From Bin5 sp965116395 (GTDB lineage Bacteria > Chloroflexota > Anaerolineae > Caldilineales > Caldilineaceae), in NCBI GenBank assembly GCA_965116395.1, contig OZ220684.1, positions 2,852,001-2,916,000 of the forward strand: a stretch of 64,000 nt of DNA. The letters are read 5' to 3'. The notes under the pieces are model-generated. The model made no database searches and was not told the origin of the DNA. It saw only the letters and a list, made by a program, of their open reading frames with translations. Below, one piece after another: positions 61,628-64,000 of this stretch (position 1 is its first letter; every line of letters begins with the position of its first letter). A program made the position numbers and the translations under genes.

Positions 61628-62545
61628 CTAACGGTTCTCCCACAGCCCCCCACTGCCCTTCCCTACCCTATTAACCTCAGCAACAACCTCGTCCGCCTCC
61701 TCCGTCCCATGCTCAACACAGAACAACGCATCCTCCATCAAAAACGCGAAATCAGCATAAAACCGAATCCGTTCCCAGTACTTATCGATTAGCGGATACA
61801 CACGCGCGCAACGCTTCAGAAAAGATTCACCATAGCAAACATACAGCCCCGCAAAATCAACCGCAGGATCGCCAATCCCCGCATGACCGAAATCTACCAC
61901 TCCCACGAACCTTCCCTGCTCCGCACTGTACAAAATGTTGCTCATCCCCATATCCCCATGCCGCAGCACATTGCTGAAAGGGAACTGGTCATCGTCCTCC
62001 AGAAAGGCGACAAACTGCTGCGTCGTCCACTCGCGCCCCTCTGCCGTCAGACGGGGATAGACAACCGTCTGGACACGATTGAAAATTTCCCGCCATCCAT
62101 CCTGCGAATCCGACGGCTGCTGAGGAATATCGACACGACTGACCGGAATCGCATGCAGCCTCAGCAAAAAAGATGCTATATCCGTCGTCAGGCGGTCGAC
62201 TGTCTCCTCGTCGCTGATCTGCGCGAACCCTTCCCTCCACAGCAAATTGCCCGGCAGTTTGCGATAGCCAACAAAGGCCCGGCCCACCTCTTCCTCATCC
62301 ACATTGCAGTAAATATAATGCGGTGTCTCCAGCGGCATTCGCCCCTGCACCGCCTCCAGTATCGCCCGCTCGCGCCGCAGCCCGGCGATGCCCTCCCGGT
62401 ATTTCGGAAACCGAAAAATCAGCGCACCGTTAACCAGCACCAGGTCATTGTTCTGCCCCGCTCGAAACAGCTCCGCCTTCTCAATCGCCAAGTCAGGGCA
62501 GGCCGCCGCAATACTCTCCCGAAACTGTTCTAGACTGTTCACCAT
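61628..62545 (-). CDS. Aminoglycoside-phosphotransferase-fold kinase
   Basis: The 305-residue protein has the APH/choline-kinase catalytic loop HGDMGMSNIL (His196, Asp198, Asn203) and the Mg-binding VVDFGHAGIGDP (Asp218). The N-lobe has a nucleotide-binding strand pattern but the Lys is not obvious. Members phosphorylate aminoglycosides, macrolides, homoserine or choline. No resistance context is seen. The repeat array abuts its stop. Confidence 0.82.
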   Translation of the reverse strand: MVNSLEQFRESIAAACPDLAIEKAELFRAGQNNDLVLVNGALIFRFPKYREGIAGLRRERAILEAVQGRMPLETPHYIYCNVDEEEVGRAFVGYRKLPGNLLWREGFAQISDEETVDRLTTDIASFLLRLHAIPVSRVDIPQQPSDSQDGWREIFNRVQTVVYPRLTAEGREWTTQQFVAFLEDDDQFPFSNVLRHGDMGMSNILYSAEQGRFVGVVDFGHAGIGDPAVDFAGLYVCYGESFLKRCARVYPLIDKYWERIRFYADFAFLMEDALFCVEHGTEEADEVVAEVNRVGKGSGGLWENR

Positions 62546-62984
62546 TCTCGCCCCTTAAGTAACGCAAGTTCAATCGGTTATCTGGACTTACCAAGCGGGC
62601 TCTACCCCGCGAACGGAAATTTGGTGGGCTACCGCGAACGGGTAGGCTCACCGAAGACTAAGACCTGACTACTGAAACCTACCACGGGACCTTCCCCATC
62701 CTCAAGCCTGGGACCGTGTCGTCTGGCGATGATCCCCGGTAGCAAACCCCGCCGTCGGTCTGCGGAGAACTCCGGATCTCCACGATGCCACCCGCCCTTC
62801 GCAGGCCTCTGCGATAACTAATGCAAACAAACGCGACTCTTTATCGAATACACGAACTTCCGCACAGCAACAGGATGTTCCTCACCATACAATCCTTTGG
62901 TTACCCCTACATCGCAGGTGGCGCGTGCAATATAACTGTACAGTGCCAGCTCAAATGTCCCGGTTTCCGACCAGGCGGCCTACA
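62546..62984. other. Gene-free region with structured GC-rich sequence
   Basis: No gene was recognised. GGTGGGCTACC (62623-62633) pairs with GGTAGGCTCACC (62641-62652) apart from one bulge, around a GCGAACG loop, and the word CGCGAACGG recurs just upstream at 62608-62616. It could be a small structured RNA or a palindromic repeat; it does not match a riboswitch or RNA family that I know. The lower-GC part from 62810 may hold the promoter region for neither of the flanking minus-strand genes except the APH gene. Confidence 0.35.
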
Positions 62985-63710
62985 TTAGTTGGGTAGGCAC
63001 GAGACGCCATCTTGACCAAGCAGAATGTCAAAGGTCGAGAACGTGAGGATCGATTCGGATGTGATGCCCGGAATCTCGCTGATAAGCGTGAGCGTGTCGT
63101 CTTCGAGTGAGACGATCTTACGCACATAAACTGGTAAGTTTAACATAATGGTCACGTCCTCTTCGAGTTCTTGTCTCAATTCGAGATCAGGTATCAAAGC
63201 ATGATCACGTACTAATTTCCACAACATGGTTTGAACTGCCTCATTGAATAGGCGAGTTGCGGGTGGCGTGTCTGCTAAAACCCTGCTGGCGGAGTAAAAG
63301 GCGCCAAATGTGTATTCGATCTGCTCGGACTCTGTTTCCTCGCTCTTCTCCACAAAGATTTCAACAGTCCACATATATTCGACGTTTATGTCTTCGACAC
63401 CAATTCTGTTGAATTCCATTTCCTCGGGGATATCCCTCAGATAGAAAACAACCGTCAGGTCTTCACCATCCAGGCCGGATTCTACGCCGACAATATCAAT
63501 ATGCGCCGGTATATCCTCATCGATTGGGTCTTTCGCACTTTGCCCGGGAAGCATCTCCAGATACCCGCCGGGACAGTCAGTGGGCTCTTCTGACGCAGCT
63601 ACCGACAAAGAAGATTCCTCCGATGCTGACGCAGCCGGCGGTTCAGGCGGTATGGCTACGCAGGCTGCGCCAAAAAGTGCGAGTCCTACAATCAGTAATC
63701 TCTTGAACAT
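62985..63710 (-). CDS. Hypothetical lipoprotein, 241 aa
   Basis: MFKRLLIVGLALFGAACVAI is a lipoprotein signal with Cys17 in the lipobox. A Ser/Glu/Ala-rich linker follows, then a mixed alpha/beta domain rich in acidic residues (FYLRDIPEEMEFNR; EYMWTVEIFVEKSEE). The start at 63710 has GGAGA about 6 nt upstream; longer in-frame starts add a non-signal extension. No family recognised. It lies just downstream of a histidine kinase on the same strand, so it may be regulated by it. Confidence 0.6.
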   Translation of the reverse strand: MFKRLLIVGLALFGAACVAIPPEPPAASASEESSLSVAASEEPTDCPGGYLEMLPGQSAKDPIDEDIPAHIDIVGVESGLDGEDLTVVFYLRDIPEEMEFNRIGVEDINVEYMWTVEIFVEKSEETESEQIEYTFGAFYSASRVLADTPPATRLFNEAVQTMLWKLVRDHALIPDLELRQELEEDVTIMLNLPVYVRKIVSLEDDTLTLISEIPGITSESILTFSTFDILLGQDGVSCLPN

Positions 63711-63849
63711 GGTCTGTCTCCATAACATTCGCCATCCATGTAACTTGTCGAGATGCTCTTCGGCCAGTGTCGTCAAGTGCGGCAGAGTATCGCCAGGGGT
63801 GCGACGAGATTCTTTCCTTCACTCCTCTGAATTCGTTCCTTCCCCTTCG

Positions 63850-64000
63850 TCACGTATGTAGAGGGAGTTCGATTCTCACCGTTGTGCCGCGGCCAAGGCC
63901 GTCGCTGGCAACAGAAACTGTGCCACTGTGTGCTTTGACGATAGCGAGGGCGATGGCCAGCCCCAGGCCAGCGCCGCCCGTACGTCGACTGCGAGACTGA
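63850..64000 (-). CDS. Sensor histidine kinase, C-terminal end (cut by window edge)
   Basis: The last 49 codons are visible: GGAGLGLAIALAIVKAHSG is the G2 glycine box of the HATPase_c domain, followed by VSVASDGLGRGTTVRIELPL and a stop at 63850-63852. The rest, including the His-containing dimerisation domain, lies beyond position 64000 on the right. Confidence 0.75.
   Translation of the reverse strand, partial: QSRSRRTGGAGLGLAIALAIVKAHSGTVSVASDGLGRGTTVRIELPLHT

Noticed and set aside
62581..62760. Known riboswitch or RNase P-like RNA
   Set aside because: Neither strand shows the conserved boxes of RNase P, tmRNA, SRP RNA, TPP or cobalamin riboswitches that I know, so it is left as an unassigned structured region.

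Overview
The window looks like a chromosomal piece of a high-GC, uncultivated-type Chloroflexota bacterium, most like the Caldilineaceae. This is inferred from gene content: many phytanoyl-CoA dioxygenase, enolase-superfamily, F420/LLM and sugar-isomerase genes; Tat-like lipoprotein signals on ABC binding proteins; and short CTTCGTGG-type intergenic arrays. No rRNA or tRNA gene, CRISPR array or complete insertion sequence was recognised.

Layout. 57-6440: a thioredoxin-like lipoprotein with an in-frame UGA at its first active-site cysteine position, an amidohydrolase, a decayed toxin-antitoxin pair, and a tandemly duplicated dioxygenase-amidase unit whose second copy is broken. 6721-8378: a DUF7662-like gene with a PIN-domain gene, and an unknown gene. 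8808-16029: a tight five-gene operon (BtaA/DUF3419-like, ANL adenylating enzyme, UbiA prenyltransferase, rifampicin-phosphotransferase-like dikinase, GNAT-like) that reads as a biosynthetic pathway for an unknown lipid or prenylated metabolite. 16310-20537: a visibly lower-GC two-gene operon on the minus strand, a 1248-residue zinc-finger/nuclease/RecQ helicase plus a coiled-coil protein, a candidate defence island. 21219-27086: a zinc-type ABC uptake locus with three binding proteins, a Fur-family regulator with an evident promoter/operator, an ATPase and a permease. 27180-29434: RNase III and a threonine-synthase-like enzyme.

29907-42742 is a catabolic locus: an enolase-superfamily enzyme, a large unknown protein, a complete five-gene peptide/opine-type ABC transporter, a second enolase-superfamily dehydratase and a sugar isomerase. 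42755-46733 holds three MFS exporters repeated with an exact 1355-bp period. 47311-52403 holds four 378-residue enolase-superfamily paralogues repeated every 1318-1319 bp. The right end has an LLM oxidoreductase divergent from a cupin, a sugar ABC system without its own ATPase, a xylose-isomerase-like enzyme, another phytanoyl-CoA dioxygenase, a large nested repeat array, an APH-fold kinase, a lipoprotein, and the end of a histidine kinase cut by the window edge.

Two themes stand out. First, repeated local amplification: two dioxygenases, three zinc-binding proteins, three MFS exporters and four enolases, with decay of some copies. Second, accessory modules not explained by housekeeping: the helicase island, the BtaA-ANL-UbiA-dikinase operon and the possible selenoprotein. 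Functional names rest on motifs read by eye; no database search was possible.
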